NCBI RefSeq assembly: GCF_048569485.1
Contig: NW_027442222.1
Location: forward strand, 62,001 to 126,000
Direction of reading: 5' to 3'
Length of the DNA stretch: 64,000 nucleotides
Origin: Anomaloglossus baeobatrachus
Lineage: Eukaryota > Chordata > Amphibia > Anura > Aromobatidae
Shown here piece by piece: positions 11,332 to 25,533 of this stretch (position 1 is its first letter; each line of letters starts with the position of its first letter). A model generated the notes under the pieces. That model was given only the letters and a program-made list of their open reading frames with translations. It was not told the origin of the DNA and did not search any database. The translations under genes and the position numbers were made by a program.

Positions 11332-12721
11332 CTTCTTAACCCAGTTTCCAAAAGCAGAACTCAATTCACCTGATTCATATTAGCCCGATTTAATGAATTG
11401 GAAGAAAGCATACGTCTTCATATGCACCTCAATTTGGCCCATTCACTTTTCACACTTCCTCCTTTTGTTTTTTATCTTTCACACTTTTGACTTTCTTTAT
11501 TCATCCAAATAGCAAACTCATCACCACTCAACCTGACCAACTCGGCTATGTCCCCGTGCTGCAGTTCTCTGTCTTATCTAGATCATTTGCAATTGAATGG
11601 AATAGATCCCTTTTGGACAAAGTGGATTCACCTGCTGCTGCAGTGACCACAGGTGTGATAACATCTAGAATTGGCATCTGGTGCGATCTCTCCGCTTCCA
11701 CTCCAAAGAAAGTTACCTGTTTATTCCTATCATGCATTGGTTTTTGGGGTTTTCTTTGAGTAATGATGATCTCTTTAGTAGTCTGTTGGCGCCCTCTCCT
11801 GGAGGAATAGTTTGCTTGCTCTTGGACATTCTAAAAGAGAGGTCATGATAGACATTGAGCTTCTGAGCTCAATTGGGGACAGTCATGGGTGATGAATGTT
11901 TGCAACCTACTGCGAAGCCTCATACCGCAATATAAGGAACGTCAAATACTAAGAAAGGGCGGCCTATGAAAGAATTACTACTTTCAATAAGTACACTTAA
12001 ACGGCTAATTGGGAATAGAAAAACTGTAAAAAGCCCTCTGAGAAAGCCCCCCTCTAACCTTTGATAGTAAGCTTTTCTGTAGTCTGCCTGTTGATGTATT
12101 TTCCGTTTGAACTGTGCACAACATGAAGAGACGGAACACTGGCGGCTTGTCACAATGCCCCCCGATGACATCACAATAGCGCTGCTGCCTAGAAAACAAG
12201 CTGCGCAGAAGAAGTTGTTCTTTGGGTGGGAGGGTGGGCTAGTGGAAGGAGGGGGCAATCTCTTTTTTTCCCGGGTGGTAGGGGGATGACAGGAGAAGGG
12301 AAGCGGGTGGTGAGAAAGGTACAGAGGGCAGGGTTTGGGGGCTGGGAAGGAAAGGGAAAAGATTAGGGTTTGGGGATGATGAAAGGGCTTTCTACGGGTA
12401 AGGATGGCAAAGGGTGGCAGTGACGGAAAGTCAGGCAACCTGTCCTGTCCGTCTTTTTGTATCGTGAATTGGAAAGACTGCAAGGGGGAGGGGAGTTGCT
12501 TGCGCCCTAAAGGAGGAGTTATTCAGATTCATTGCAGTGGGCGGCGGCTGCAAAACGCACCATTCTTCTTGTTTTGGCTCTGCAAAGCAGCCTTTTCAAG
12601 GGTTGGCTTGGGTGACAAAATGTCTTGTGTAGGCGTGGGTTTGTCTCCCTCTCGCTCTCTCTCCCTAAGATGTGTCCGGCATAGGCCAGGGTGCCACTCG
12701 AGGCCCAAACCAATTCTGGTT

Positions 12722-12909
12722 ATCGCTTCTCGGCCTTTTGGCTAAGATCAAGTGTAGTATCTGTTCTTATCAGTTTAATATCTGATACGTCCCCTATCTG
12801 GGGACCATATATTAAATGGATTTTTAGAACAGGGAGATGGAAAAAGAGCTTGCTCTGTCCACTCCACGCATTGACCTGGTATTGCAGTACCTCCAGGAAC
12901 GGTGCACCC
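12722..12909 (+). ncRNA. RNU2: U2 snRNA, copy 9
   Basis: Identical to copy 1. Confidence 0.98.
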
Positions 12910-14299
12910 CTTCTTAACCCAGTTTCCAAAAGCAGAACTCAATTCACCTGATTCATATTAGCCCGATTTAATGAATTGGAAGAAAGCATACGTCTTCATA
13001 TGCACCTCAATTTGGCCCATTCACTTTTCACACTTCCTCCTTTTGTTTTTTATCTTTCACACTTTTGACTTTCTTTATTCATCCAAATAGCAAACTCATC
13101 ACCACTCAACCTGACCAACTCGGCTATGTCCCCGTGCTGCAGTTCTCTGTCTTATCTAGATCATTTGCAATTGAATGGAATAGATCCCTTTTGGACAAAG
13201 TGGATTCACCTGCTGCTGCAGTGACCACAGGTGTGATAACATCTAGAATTGGCATCTGGTGCGATCTCTCCGCTTCCACTCCAAAGAAAGTTACCTGTTT
13301 ATTCCTATCATGCATTGGTTTTTGGGGTTTTCTTTGAGTAATGATGATCTCTTTAGTAGTCTGTTGGCGCCCTCTCCTGGAGGAATAGTTTGCTTGCTCT
13401 TGGACATTCTAAAAGAGAGGTCATGATAGACATTGAGCTTCTGAGCTCAATTGGGGACAGTCATGGGTGATGAATGTTTGCAACCTACTGCGAAGCCTCA
13501 TACCGCAATATAAGGAACGTCAAATACTAAGAAAGGGCGGCCTATGAAAGAATTACTACTTTCAATAAGTACACTTAAACGGCTAATTGGGAATAGAAAA
13601 ACTGTAAAAAGCCCTCTGAGAAAGCCCCCCTCTAACCTTTGATAGTAAGCTTTTCTGTAGTCTGCCTGTTGATGTATTTTCCGTTTGAACTGTGCACAAC
13701 ATGAAGAGACGGAACACTGGCGGCTTGTCACAATGCCCCCCGATGACATCACAATAGCGCTGCTGCCTAGAAAACAAGCTGCGCAGAAGAAGTTGTTCTT
13801 TGGGTGGGAGGGTGGGCTAGTGGAAGGAGGGGGCAATCTCTTTTTTTCCCGGGTGGTAGGGGGATGACAGGAGAAGGGAAGCGGGTGGTGAGAAAGGTAC
13901 AGAGGGCAGGGTTTGGGGGCTGGGAAGGAAAGGGAAAAGATTAGGGTTTGGGGATGATGAAAGGGCTTTCTACGGGTAAGGATGGCAAAGGGTGGCAGTG
14001 ACGGAAAGTCAGGCAACCTGTCCTGTCCGTCTTTTTGTATCGTGAATTGGAAAGACTGCAAGGGGGAGGGGAGTTGCTTGCGCCCTAAAGGAGGAGTTAT
14101 TCAGATTCATTGCAGTGGGCGGCGGCTGCAAAACGCACCATTCTTCTTGTTTTGGCTCTGCAAAGCAGCCTTTTCAAGGGTTGGCTTGGGTGACAAAATG
14201 TCTTGTGTAGGCGTGGGTTTGTCTCCCTCTCGCTCTCTCTCCCTAAGATGTGTCCGGCATAGGCCAGGGTGCCACTCGAGGCCCAAACCAATTCTGGTT

Positions 14300-14487
14300 A
14301 TCGCTTCTCGGCCTTTTGGCTAAGATCAAGTGTAGTATCTGTTCTTATCAGTTTAATATCTGATACGTCCCCTATCTGGGGACCATATATTAAATGGATT
14401 TTTAGAACAGGGAGATGGAAAAAGAGCTTGCTCTGTCCACTCCACGCATTGACCTGGTATTGCAGTACCTCCAGGAACGGTGCACCC
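14300..14487 (+). ncRNA. RNU2: U2 snRNA, copy 10
   Basis: Identical to copy 1. Confidence 0.98.
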
Positions 14488-15877
14488 CTTCTTAACCCAG
14501 TTTCCAAAAGCAGAACTCAATTCACCTGATTCATATTAGCCCGATTTAATGAATTGGAAGAAAGCATACGTCTTCATATGCACCTCAATTTGGCCCATTC
14601 ACTTTTCACACTTCCTCCTTTTGTTTTTTATCTTTCACACTTTTGACTTTCTTTATTCATCCAAATAGCAAACTCATCACCACTCAACCTGACCAACTCG
14701 GCTATGTCCCCGTGCTGCAGTTCTCTGTCTTATCTAGATCATTTGCAATTGAATGGAATAGATCCCTTTTGGACAAAGTGGATTCACCTGCTGCTGCAGT
14801 GACCACAGGTGTGATAACATCTAGAATTGGCATCTGGTGCGATCTCTCCGCTTCCACTCCAAAGAAAGTTACCTGTTTATTCCTATCATGCATTGGTTTT
14901 TGGGGTTTTCTTTGAGTAATGATGATCTCTTTAGTAGTCTGTTGGCGCCCTCTCCTGGAGGAATAGTTTGCTTGCTCTTGGACATTCTAAAAGAGAGGTC
15001 ATGATAGACATTGAGCTTCTGAGCTCAATTGGGGACAGTCATGGGTGATGAATGTTTGCAACCTACTGCGAAGCCTCATACCGCAATATAAGGAACGTCA
15101 AATACTAAGAAAGGGCGGCCTATGAAAGAATTACTACTTTCAATAAGTACACTTAAACGGCTAATTGGGAATAGAAAAACTGTAAAAAGCCCTCTGAGAA
15201 AGCCCCCCTCTAACCTTTGATAGTAAGCTTTTCTGTAGTCTGCCTGTTGATGTATTTTCCGTTTGAACTGTGCACAACATGAAGAGACGGAACACTGGCG
15301 GCTTGTCACAATGCCCCCCGATGACATCACAATAGCGCTGCTGCCTAGAAAACAAGCTGCGCAGAAGAAGTTGTTCTTTGGGTGGGAGGGTGGGCTAGTG
15401 GAAGGAGGGGGCAATCTCTTTTTTTCCCGGGTGGTAGGGGGATGACAGGAGAAGGGAAGCGGGTGGTGAGAAAGGTACAGAGGGCAGGGTTTGGGGGCTG
15501 GGAAGGAAAGGGAAAAGATTAGGGTTTGGGGATGATGAAAGGGCTTTCTACGGGTAAGGATGGCAAAGGGTGGCAGTGACGGAAAGTCAGGCAACCTGTC
15601 CTGTCCGTCTTTTTGTATCGTGAATTGGAAAGACTGCAAGGGGGAGGGGAGTTGCTTGCGCCCTAAAGGAGGAGTTATTCAGATTCATTGCAGTGGGCGG
15701 CGGCTGCAAAACGCACCATTCTTCTTGTTTTGGCTCTGCAAAGCAGCCTTTTCAAGGGTTGGCTTGGGTGACAAAATGTCTTGTGTAGGCGTGGGTTTGT
15801 CTCCCTCTCGCTCTCTCTCCCTAAGATGTGTCCGGCATAGGCCAGGGTGCCACTCGAGGCCCAAACCAATTCTGGTT

Positions 15878-16065
15878 ATCGCTTCTCGGCCTTTTGGCTA
15901 AGATCAAGTGTAGTATCTGTTCTTATCAGTTTAATATCTGATACGTCCCCTATCTGGGGACCATATATTAAATGGATTTTTAGAACAGGGAGATGGAAAA
16001 AGAGCTTGCTCTGTCCACTCCACGCATTGACCTGGTATTGCAGTACCTCCAGGAACGGTGCACCC
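15878..16065 (+). ncRNA. RNU2: U2 snRNA, copy 11
   Basis: Identical to copy 1. Confidence 0.98.
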
Positions 16066-17455
16066 CTTCTTAACCCAGTTTCCAAAAGCAGAACTCAATT
16101 CACCTGATTCATATTAGCCCGATTTAATGAATTGGAAGAAAGCATACGTCTTCATATGCACCTCAATTTGGCCCATTCACTTTTCACACTTCCTCCTTTT
16201 GTTTTTTATCTTTCACACTTTTGACTTTCTTTATTCATCCAAATAGCAAACTCATCACCACTCAACCTGACCAACTCGGCTATGTCCCCGTGCTGCAGTT
16301 CTCTGTCTTATCTAGATCATTTGCAATTGAATGGAATAGATCCCTTTTGGACAAAGTGGATTCACCTGCTGCTGCAGTGACCACAGGTGTGATAACATCT
16401 AGAATTGGCATCTGGTGCGATCTCTCCGCTTCCACTCCAAAGAAAGTTACCTGTTTATTCCTATCATGCATTGGTTTTTGGGGTTTTCTTTGAGTAATGA
16501 TGATCTCTTTAGTAGTCTGTTGGCGCCCTCTCCTGGAGGAATAGTTTGCTTGCTCTTGGACATTCTAAAAGAGAGGTCATGATAGACATTGAGCTTCTGA
16601 GCTCAATTGGGGACAGTCATGGGTGATGAATGTTTGCAACCTACTGCGAAGCCTCATACCGCAATATAAGGAACGTCAAATACTAAGAAAGGGCGGCCTA
16701 TGAAAGAATTACTACTTTCAATAAGTACACTTAAACGGCTAATTGGGAATAGAAAAACTGTAAAAAGCCCTCTGAGAAAGCCCCCCTCTAACCTTTGATA
16801 GTAAGCTTTTCTGTAGTCTGCCTGTTGATGTATTTTCCGTTTGAACTGTGCACAACATGAAGAGACGGAACACTGGCGGCTTGTCACAATGCCCCCCGAT
16901 GACATCACAATAGCGCTGCTGCCTAGAAAACAAGCTGCGCAGAAGAAGTTGTTCTTTGGGTGGGAGGGTGGGCTAGTGGAAGGAGGGGGCAATCTCTTTT
17001 TTTCCCGGGTGGTAGGGGGATGACAGGAGAAGGGAAGCGGGTGGTGAGAAAGGTACAGAGGGCAGGGTTTGGGGGCTGGGAAGGAAAGGGAAAAGATTAG
17101 GGTTTGGGGATGATGAAAGGGCTTTCTACGGGTAAGGATGGCAAAGGGTGGCAGTGACGGAAAGTCAGGCAACCTGTCCTGTCCGTCTTTTTGTATCGTG
17201 AATTGGAAAGACTGCAAGGGGGAGGGGAGTTGCTTGCGCCCTAAAGGAGGAGTTATTCAGATTCATTGCAGTGGGCGGCGGCTGCAAAACGCACCATTCT
17301 TCTTGTTTTGGCTCTGCAAAGCAGCCTTTTCAAGGGTTGGCTTGGGTGACAAAATGTCTTGTGTAGGCGTGGGTTTGTCTCCCTCTCGCTCTCTCTCCCT
17401 AAGATGTGTCCGGCATAGGCCAGGGTGCCACTCGAGGCCCAAACCAATTCTGGTT

Positions 17456-17643
17456 ATCGCTTCTCGGCCTTTTGGCTAAGATCAAGTGTAGTATCTGTTC
17501 TTATCAGTTTAATATCTGATACGTCCCCTATCTGGGGACCATATATTAAATGGATTTTTAGAACAGGGAGATGGAAAAAGAGCTTGCTCTGTCCACTCCA
17601 CGCATTGACCTGGTATTGCAGTACCTCCAGGAACGGTGCACCC
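17456..17643 (+). ncRNA. RNU2: U2 snRNA, copy 12
   Basis: Identical to copy 1. Confidence 0.98.
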
Positions 17644-19033
17644 CTTCTTAACCCAGTTTCCAAAAGCAGAACTCAATTCACCTGATTCATATTAGCCCGA
17701 TTTAATGAATTGGAAGAAAGCATACGTCTTCATATGCACCTCAATTTGGCCCATTCACTTTTCACACTTCCTCCTTTTGTTTTTTATCTTTCACACTTTT
17801 GACTTTCTTTATTCATCCAAATAGCAAACTCATCACCACTCAACCTGACCAACTCGGCTATGTCCCCGTGCTGCAGTTCTCTGTCTTATCTAGATCATTT
17901 GCAATTGAATGGAATAGATCCCTTTTGGACAAAGTGGATTCACCTGCTGCTGCAGTGACCACAGGTGTGATAACATCTAGAATTGGCATCTGGTGCGATC
18001 TCTCCGCTTCCACTCCAAAGAAAGTTACCTGTTTATTCCTATCATGCATTGGTTTTTGGGGTTTTCTTTGAGTAATGATGATCTCTTTAGTAGTCTGTTG
18101 GCGCCCTCTCCTGGAGGAATAGTTTGCTTGCTCTTGGACATTCTAAAAGAGAGGTCATGATAGACATTGAGCTTCTGAGCTCAATTGGGGACAGTCATGG
18201 GTGATGAATGTTTGCAACCTACTGCGAAGCCTCATACCGCAATATAAGGAACGTCAAATACTAAGAAAGGGCGGCCTATGAAAGAATTACTACTTTCAAT
18301 AAGTACACTTAAACGGCTAATTGGGAATAGAAAAACTGTAAAAAGCCCTCTGAGAAAGCCCCCCTCTAACCTTTGATAGTAAGCTTTTCTGTAGTCTGCC
18401 TGTTGATGTATTTTCCGTTTGAACTGTGCACAACATGAAGAGACGGAACACTGGCGGCTTGTCACAATGCCCCCCGATGACATCACAATAGCGCTGCTGC
18501 CTAGAAAACAAGCTGCGCAGAAGAAGTTGTTCTTTGGGTGGGAGGGTGGGCTAGTGGAAGGAGGGGGCAATCTCTTTTTTTCCCGGGTGGTAGGGGGATG
18601 ACAGGAGAAGGGAAGCGGGTGGTGAGAAAGGTACAGAGGGCAGGGTTTGGGGGCTGGGAAGGAAAGGGAAAAGATTAGGGTTTGGGGATGATGAAAGGGC
18701 TTTCTACGGGTAAGGATGGCAAAGGGTGGCAGTGACGGAAAGTCAGGCAACCTGTCCTGTCCGTCTTTTTGTATCGTGAATTGGAAAGACTGCAAGGGGG
18801 AGGGGAGTTGCTTGCGCCCTAAAGGAGGAGTTATTCAGATTCATTGCAGTGGGCGGCGGCTGCAAAACGCACCATTCTTCTTGTTTTGGCTCTGCAAAGC
18901 AGCCTTTTCAAGGGTTGGCTTGGGTGACAAAATGTCTTGTGTAGGTGTGGGTTTGTCTCCCTCTCGCTCTCTCTCCCTAAGATGTGTCCGGCATAGGCCA
19001 GGGTGCCACTCGAGGCCCAAACCAATTCTGGTT

Positions 19034-19221
19034 ATCGCTTCTCGGCCTTTTGGCTAAGATCAAGTGTAGTATCTGTTCTTATCAGTTTAATATCTGATAC
19101 GTCCCCTATCTGGGGACCATATATTAAATGGATTTTTAGAACAGGGAGATGGAAAAAGAGCTTGCTCTGTCCACTCCACGCATTGACCTGGTATTGCAGT
19201 ACCTCCAGGAACGGTGCACCC
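19034..19221 (+). ncRNA. RNU2: U2 snRNA, copy 13 (variant at -88)
   Basis: The transcribed sequence is identical to copy 1. A C to T change at 18946 lies 88 bp upstream, between the candidate DSE and PSE, in a CpG context. Confidence 0.98.
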
Positions 19222-20611
19222 CTTCTTAACCCAGTTTCCAAAAGCAGAACTCAATTCACCTGATTCATATTAGCCCGATTTAATGAATTGGAAGAAAGCA
19301 TACGTCTTCATATGCACCTCAATTTGGCCCATTCACTTTTCACACTTCCTCCTTTTGTTTTTTATCTTTCACACTTTTGACTTTCTTTATTCATCCAAAT
19401 AGCAAACTCATCACCACTCAACCTGACCAACTCGGCTATGTCCCCGTGCTGCAGTTCTCTGTCTTATCTAGATCATTTGCAATTGAATGGAATAGATCCC
19501 TTTTGGACAAAGTGGATTCACCTGCTGCTGCAGTGACCACAGGTGTGATAACATCTAGAATTGGCATCTGGTGCGATCTCTCCGCTTCCACTCCAAAGAA
19601 AGTTACCTGTTTATTCCTATCATGCATTGGTTTTTGGGGTTTTCTTTGAGTAATGATGATCTCTTTAGTAGTCTGTTGGCGCCCTCTCCTGGAGGAATAG
19701 TTTGCTTGCTCTTGGACATTCTAAAAGAGAGGTCATGATAGACATTGAGCTTCTGAGCTCAATTGGGGACAGTCATGGGTGATGAATGTTTGCAACCTAC
19801 TGCGAAGCCTCATACCGCAATATAAGGAACGTCAAATACTAAGAAAGGGCGGCCTATGAAAGAATTACTACTTTCAATAAGTACACTTAAACGGCTAATT
19901 GGGAATAGAAAAACTGTAAAAAGCCCTCTGAGAAAGCCCCCCTCTAACCTTTGATAGTAAGCTTTTCTGTAGTCTGCCTGTTGATGTATTTTCCGTTTGA
20001 ACTGTGCACAACATGAAGAGACGGAACACTGGCGGCTTGTCACAATGCCCCCCGATGACATCACAATAGCGCTGCTGCCTAGAAAACAAGCTGCGCAGAA
20101 GAAGTTGTTCTTTGGGTGGGAGGGTGGGCTAGTGGAAGGAGGGGGCAATCTCTTTTTTTCCCGGGTGGTAGGGGGATGACAGGAGAAGGGAAGCGGGTGG
20201 TGAGAAAGGTACAGAGGGCAGGGTTTGGGGGCTGGGAAGGAAAGGGAAAAGATTAGGGTTTGGGGATGATGAAAGGGCTTTCTACGGGTAAGGATGGCAA
20301 AGGGTGGCAGTGACGGAAAGTCAGGCAACCTGTCCTGTCCGTCTTTTTGTATCGTGAATTGGAAAGACTGCAAGGGGGAGGGGAGTTGCTTGCGCCCTAA
20401 AGGAGGAGTTATTCAGATTCATTGCAGTGGGCGGCGGCTGCAAAACGCACCATTCTTCTTGTTTTGGCTCTGCAAAGCAGCCTTTTCAAGGGTTGGCTTG
20501 GGTGACAAAATGTCTTGTGTAGGCGTGGGTTTGTCTCCCTCTCGCTCTCTCTCCCTAAGATGTGTCCGGCATAGGCCAGGGTGCCACTCGAGGCCCAAAC
20601 CAATTCTGGTT

Positions 20612-20799
20612 ATCGCTTCTCGGCCTTTTGGCTAAGATCAAGTGTAGTATCTGTTCTTATCAGTTTAATATCTGATACGTCCCCTATCTGGGGACCATAT
20701 ATTAAATGGATTTTTAGAACAGGGAGATGGAAAAAGAGCTTGCTCTGTCCACTCCACGCATTGACCTGGTATTGCAGTACCTCCAGGAACGGTGCACCC
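20612..20799 (+). ncRNA. RNU2: U2 snRNA, copy 14
   Basis: Identical to copy 1. Confidence 0.98.
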
Positions 20800-22189
20800 C
20801 TTCTTAACCCAGTTTCCAAAAGCAGAACTCAATTCACCTGATTCATATTAGCCCGATTTAATGAATTGGAAGAAAGCATACGTCTTCATATGCACCTCAA
20901 TTTGGCCCATTCACTTTTCACACTTCCTCCTTTTGTTTTTTATCTTTCACACTTTTGACTTTCTTTATTCATCCAAATAGCAAACTCATCACCACTCAAC
21001 CTGACCAACTCGGCTATGTCCCCGTGCTGCAGTTCTCTGTCTTATCTAGATCATTTGCAATTGAATGGAATAGATCCCTTTTGGACAAAGTGGATTCACC
21101 TGCTGCTGCAGTGACCACAGGTGTGATAACATCTAGAATTGGCATCTGGTGCGATCTCTCCGCTTCCACTCCAAAGAAAGTTACCTGTTTATTCCTATCA
21201 TGCATTGGTTTTTGGGGTTTTCTTTGAGTAATGATGATCTCTTTAGTAGTCTGTTGGCGCCCTCTCCTGGAGGAATAGTTTGCTTGCTCTTGGACATTCT
21301 AAAAGAGAGGTCATGATAGACATTGAGCTTCTGAGCTCAATTGGGGACAGTCATGGGTGATGAATGTTTGCAACCTACTGCGAAGCCTCATACCGCAATA
21401 TAAGGAACGTCAAATACTAAGAAAGGGCGGCCTATGAAAGAATTACTACTTTCAATAAGTACACTTAAACGGCTAATTGGGAATAGAAAAACTGTAAAAA
21501 GCCCTCTGAGAAAGCCCCCCTCTAACCTTTGATAGTAAGCTTTTCTGTAGTCTGCCTGTTGATGTATTTTCCGTTTGAACTGTGCACAACATGAAGAGAC
21601 GGAACACTGGCGGCTTGTCACAATGCCCCCCGATGACATCACAATAGCGCTGCTGCCTAGAAAACAAGCTGCGCAGAAGAAGTTGTTCTTTGGGTGGGAG
21701 GGTGGGCTAGTGGAAGGAGGGGGCAATCTCTTTTTTTCCCGGGTGGTAGGGGGATGACAGGAGAAGGGAAGCGGGTGGTGAGAAAGGTACAGAGGGCAGG
21801 GTTTGGGGGCTGGGAAGGAAAGGGAAAAGATTAGGGTTTGGGGATGATGAAAGGGCTTTCTACGGGTAAGGATGGCAAAGGGTGGCAGTGACGGAAAGTC
21901 AGGCAACCTGTCCTGTCCGTCTTTTTGTATCGTGAATTGGAAAGACTGCAAGGGGGAGGGGAGTTGCTTGCGCCCTAAAGGAGGAGTTATTCAGATTCAT
22001 TGCAGTGGGCGGCGGCTGCAAAACGCACCATTCTTCTTGTTTTGGCTCTGCAAAGCAGCCTTTTCAAGGGTTGGCTTGGGTGACAAAATGTCTTGTGTAG
22101 GCGTGGGTTTGTCTCCCTCTCGCTCTCTCTCCCTAAGATGTGTCCGGCATAGGCCAGGGTGCCACTCGAGGCCCAAACCAATTCTGGTT

Positions 22190-22377
22190 ATCGCTTCTCG
22201 GCCTTTTGGCTAAGATCAAGTGTAGTATCTGTTCTTATCAGTTTAATATCTGATACGTCCCCTATCTGGGGACCATATATTAAATGGATTTTTAGAACAG
22301 GGAGATGGAAAAAGAGCTTGCTCTGTCCACTCCACGCATTGACCTGGTATTGCAGTACCTCCAGGAACGGTGCACCC
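22190..22377 (+). ncRNA. RNU2: U2 snRNA, copy 15
   Basis: Identical to copy 1. Confidence 0.98.
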
Positions 22378-23767
22378 CTTCTTAACCCAGTTTCCAAAAG
22401 CAGAACTCAATTCACCTGATTCATATTAGCCCGATTTAATGAATTGGAAGAAAGCATACGTCTTCATATGCACCTCAATTTGGCCCATTCACTTTTCACA
22501 CTTCCTCCTTTTGTTTTTTATCTTTCACACTTTTGACTTTCTTTATTCATCCAAATAGCAAACTCATCACCACTCAACCTGACCAACTCGGCTATGTCCC
22601 CGTGCTGCAGTTCTCTGTCTTATCTAGATCATTTGCAATTGAATGGAATAGATCCCTTTTGGACAAAGTGGATTCACCTGCTGCTGCAGTGACCACAGGT
22701 GTGATAACATCTAGAATTGGCATCTGGTGCGATCTCTCCGCTTCCACTCCAAAGAAAGTTACCTGTTTATTCCTATCATGCATTGGTTTTTGGGGTTTTC
22801 TTTGAGTAATGATGATCTCTTTAGTAGTCTGTTGGCGCCCTCTCCTGGAGGAATAGTTTGCTTGCTCTTGGACATTCTAAAAGAGAGGTCATGATAGACA
22901 TTGAGCTTCTGAGCTCAATTGGGGACAGTCATGGGTGATGAATGTTTGCAACCTACTGCGAAGCCTCATACCGCAATATAAGGAACGTCAAATACTAAGA
23001 AAGGGCGGCCTATGAAAGAATTACTACTTTCAATAAGTACACTTAAACGGCTAATTGGGAATAGAAAAACTGTAAAAAGCCCTCTGAGAAAGCCCCCCTC
23101 TAACCTTTGATAGTAAGCTTTTCTGTAGTCTGCCTGTTGATGTATTTTCCGTTTGAACTGTGCACAACATGAAGAGACGGAACACTGGCGGCTTGTCACA
23201 ATGCCCCCCGATGACATCACAATAGCGCTGCTGCCTAGAAAACAAGCTGCGCAGAAGAAGTTGTTCTTTGGGTGGGAGGGTGGGCTAGTGGAAGGAGGGG
23301 GCAATCTCTTTTTTTCCCGGGTGGTAGGGGGATGACAGGAGAAGGGAAGCGGGTGGTGAGAAAGGTACAGAGGGCAGGGTTTGGGGGCTGGGAAGGAAAG
23401 GGAAAAGATTAGGGTTTGGGGATGATGAAAGGGCTTTCTACGGGTAAGGATGGCAAAGGGTGGCAGTGACGGAAAGTCAGGCAACCTGTCCTGTCCGTCT
23501 TTTTGTATCGTGAATTGGAAAGACTGCAAGGGGGAGGGGAGTTGCTTGCGCCCTAAAGGAGGAGTTATTCAGATTCATTGCAGTGGGCGGCGGCTGCAAA
23601 ACGCACCATTCTTCTTGTTTTGGCTCTGCAAAGCAGCCTTTTCAAGGGTTGGCTTGGGTGACAAAATGTCTTGTGTAGGCGTGGGTTTGTCTCCCTCTCG
23701 CTCTCTCTCCCTAAGATGTGTCCGGCATAGGCCAGGGTGCCACTCGAGGCCCAAACCAATTCTGGTT

Positions 23768-23955
23768 ATCGCTTCTCGGCCTTTTGGCTAAGATCAAGTG
23801 TAGTATCTGTTCTTATCAGTTTAATATCTGATACGTCCCCTATCTGGGGACCATATATTAAATGGATTTTTAGAACAGGGAGATGGAAAAAGAGCTTGCT
23901 CTGTCCACTCCACGCATTGACCTGGTATTGCAGTACCTCCAGGAACGGTGCACCC
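23768..23955 (+). ncRNA. RNU2: U2 snRNA, copy 16
   Basis: Identical to copy 1. Confidence 0.98.
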
Positions 23956-25345
23956 CTTCTTAACCCAGTTTCCAAAAGCAGAACTCAATTCACCTGATTC
24001 ATATTAGCCCGATTTAATGAATTGGAAGAAAGCATACGTCTTCATATGCACCTCAATTTGGCCCATTCACTTTTCACACTTCCTCCTTTTGTTTTTTATC
24101 TTTCACACTTTTGACTTTCTTTATTCATCCAAATAGCAAACTCATCACCACTCAACCTGACCAACTCGGCTATGTCCCCGTGCTGCAGTTCTCTGTCTTA
24201 TCTAGATCATTTGCAATTGAATGGAATAGATCCCTTTTGGACAAAGTGGATTCACCTGCTGCTGCAGTGACCACAGGTGTGATAACATCTAGAATTGGCA
24301 TCTGGTGCGATCTCTCCGCTTCCACTCCAAAGAAAGTTACCTGTTTATTCCTATCATGCATTGGTTTTTGGGGTTTTCTTTGAGTAATGATGATCTCTTT
24401 AGTAGTCTGTTGGCGCCCTCTCCTGGAGGAATAGTTTGCTTGCTCTTGGACATTCTAAAAGAGAGGTCATGATAGACATTGAGCTTCTGAGCTCAATTGG
24501 GGACAGTCATGGGTGATGAATGTTTGCAACCTACTGCGAAGCCTCATACCGCAATATAAGGAACGTCAAATACTAAGAAAGGGCGGCCTATGAAAGAATT
24601 ACTACTTTCAATAAGTACACTTAAACGGCTAATTGGGAATAGAAAAACTGTAAAAAGCCCTCTGAGAAAGCCCCCCTCTAACCTTTGATAGTAAGCTTTT
24701 CTGTAGTCTGCCTGTTGATGTATTTTCCGTTTGAACTGTGCACAACATGAAGAGACGGAACACTGGCGGCTTGTCACAATGCCCCCCGATGACATCACAA
24801 TAGCGCTGCTGCCTAGAAAACAAGCTGCGCAGAAGAAGTTGTTCTTTGGGTGGGAGGGTGGGCTAGTGGAAGGAGGGGGCAATCTCTTTTTTTCCCGGGT
24901 GGTAGGGGGATGACAGGAGAAGGGAAGCGGGTGGTGAGAAAGGTACAGAGGGCAGGGTTTGGGGGCTGGGAAGGAAAGGGAAAAGATTAGGGTTTGGGGA
25001 TGATGAAAGGGCTTTCTACGGGTAAGGATGGCAAAGGGTGGCAGTGACGGAAAGTCAGGCAACCTGTCCTGTCCGTCTTTTTGTATCGTGAATTGGAAAG
25101 ACTGCAAGGGGGAGGGGAGTTGCTTGCGCCCTAAAGGAGGAGTTATTCAGATTCATTGCAGTGGGCGGCGGCTGCAAAACGCACCATTCTTCTTGTTTTG
25201 GCTCTGCAAAGCAGCCTTTTCAAGGGTTGGCTTGGGTGACAAAATGTCTTGTGTAGGCGTGGGTTTGTCTCCCTCTCGCTCTCTCTCCCTAAGATGTGTC
25301 CGGCATAGGCCAGGGTGCCACTCGAGGCCCAAACCAATTCTGGTT

Positions 25346-25533
25346 ATCGCTTCTCGGCCTTTTGGCTAAGATCAAGTGTAGTATCTGTTCTTATCAGTTT
25401 AATATCTGATACGTCCCCTATCTGGGGACCATATATTAAATGGATTTTTAGAACAGGGAGATGGAAAAAGAGCTTGCTCTGTCCACTCCACGCATTGACC
25501 TGGTATTGCAGTACCTCCAGGAACGGTGCACCC
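25346..25533 (+). ncRNA. RNU2: U2 snRNA, copy 17
   Basis: Identical to copy 1. The spacer after it carries the C to T change at 26365. Confidence 0.98.
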
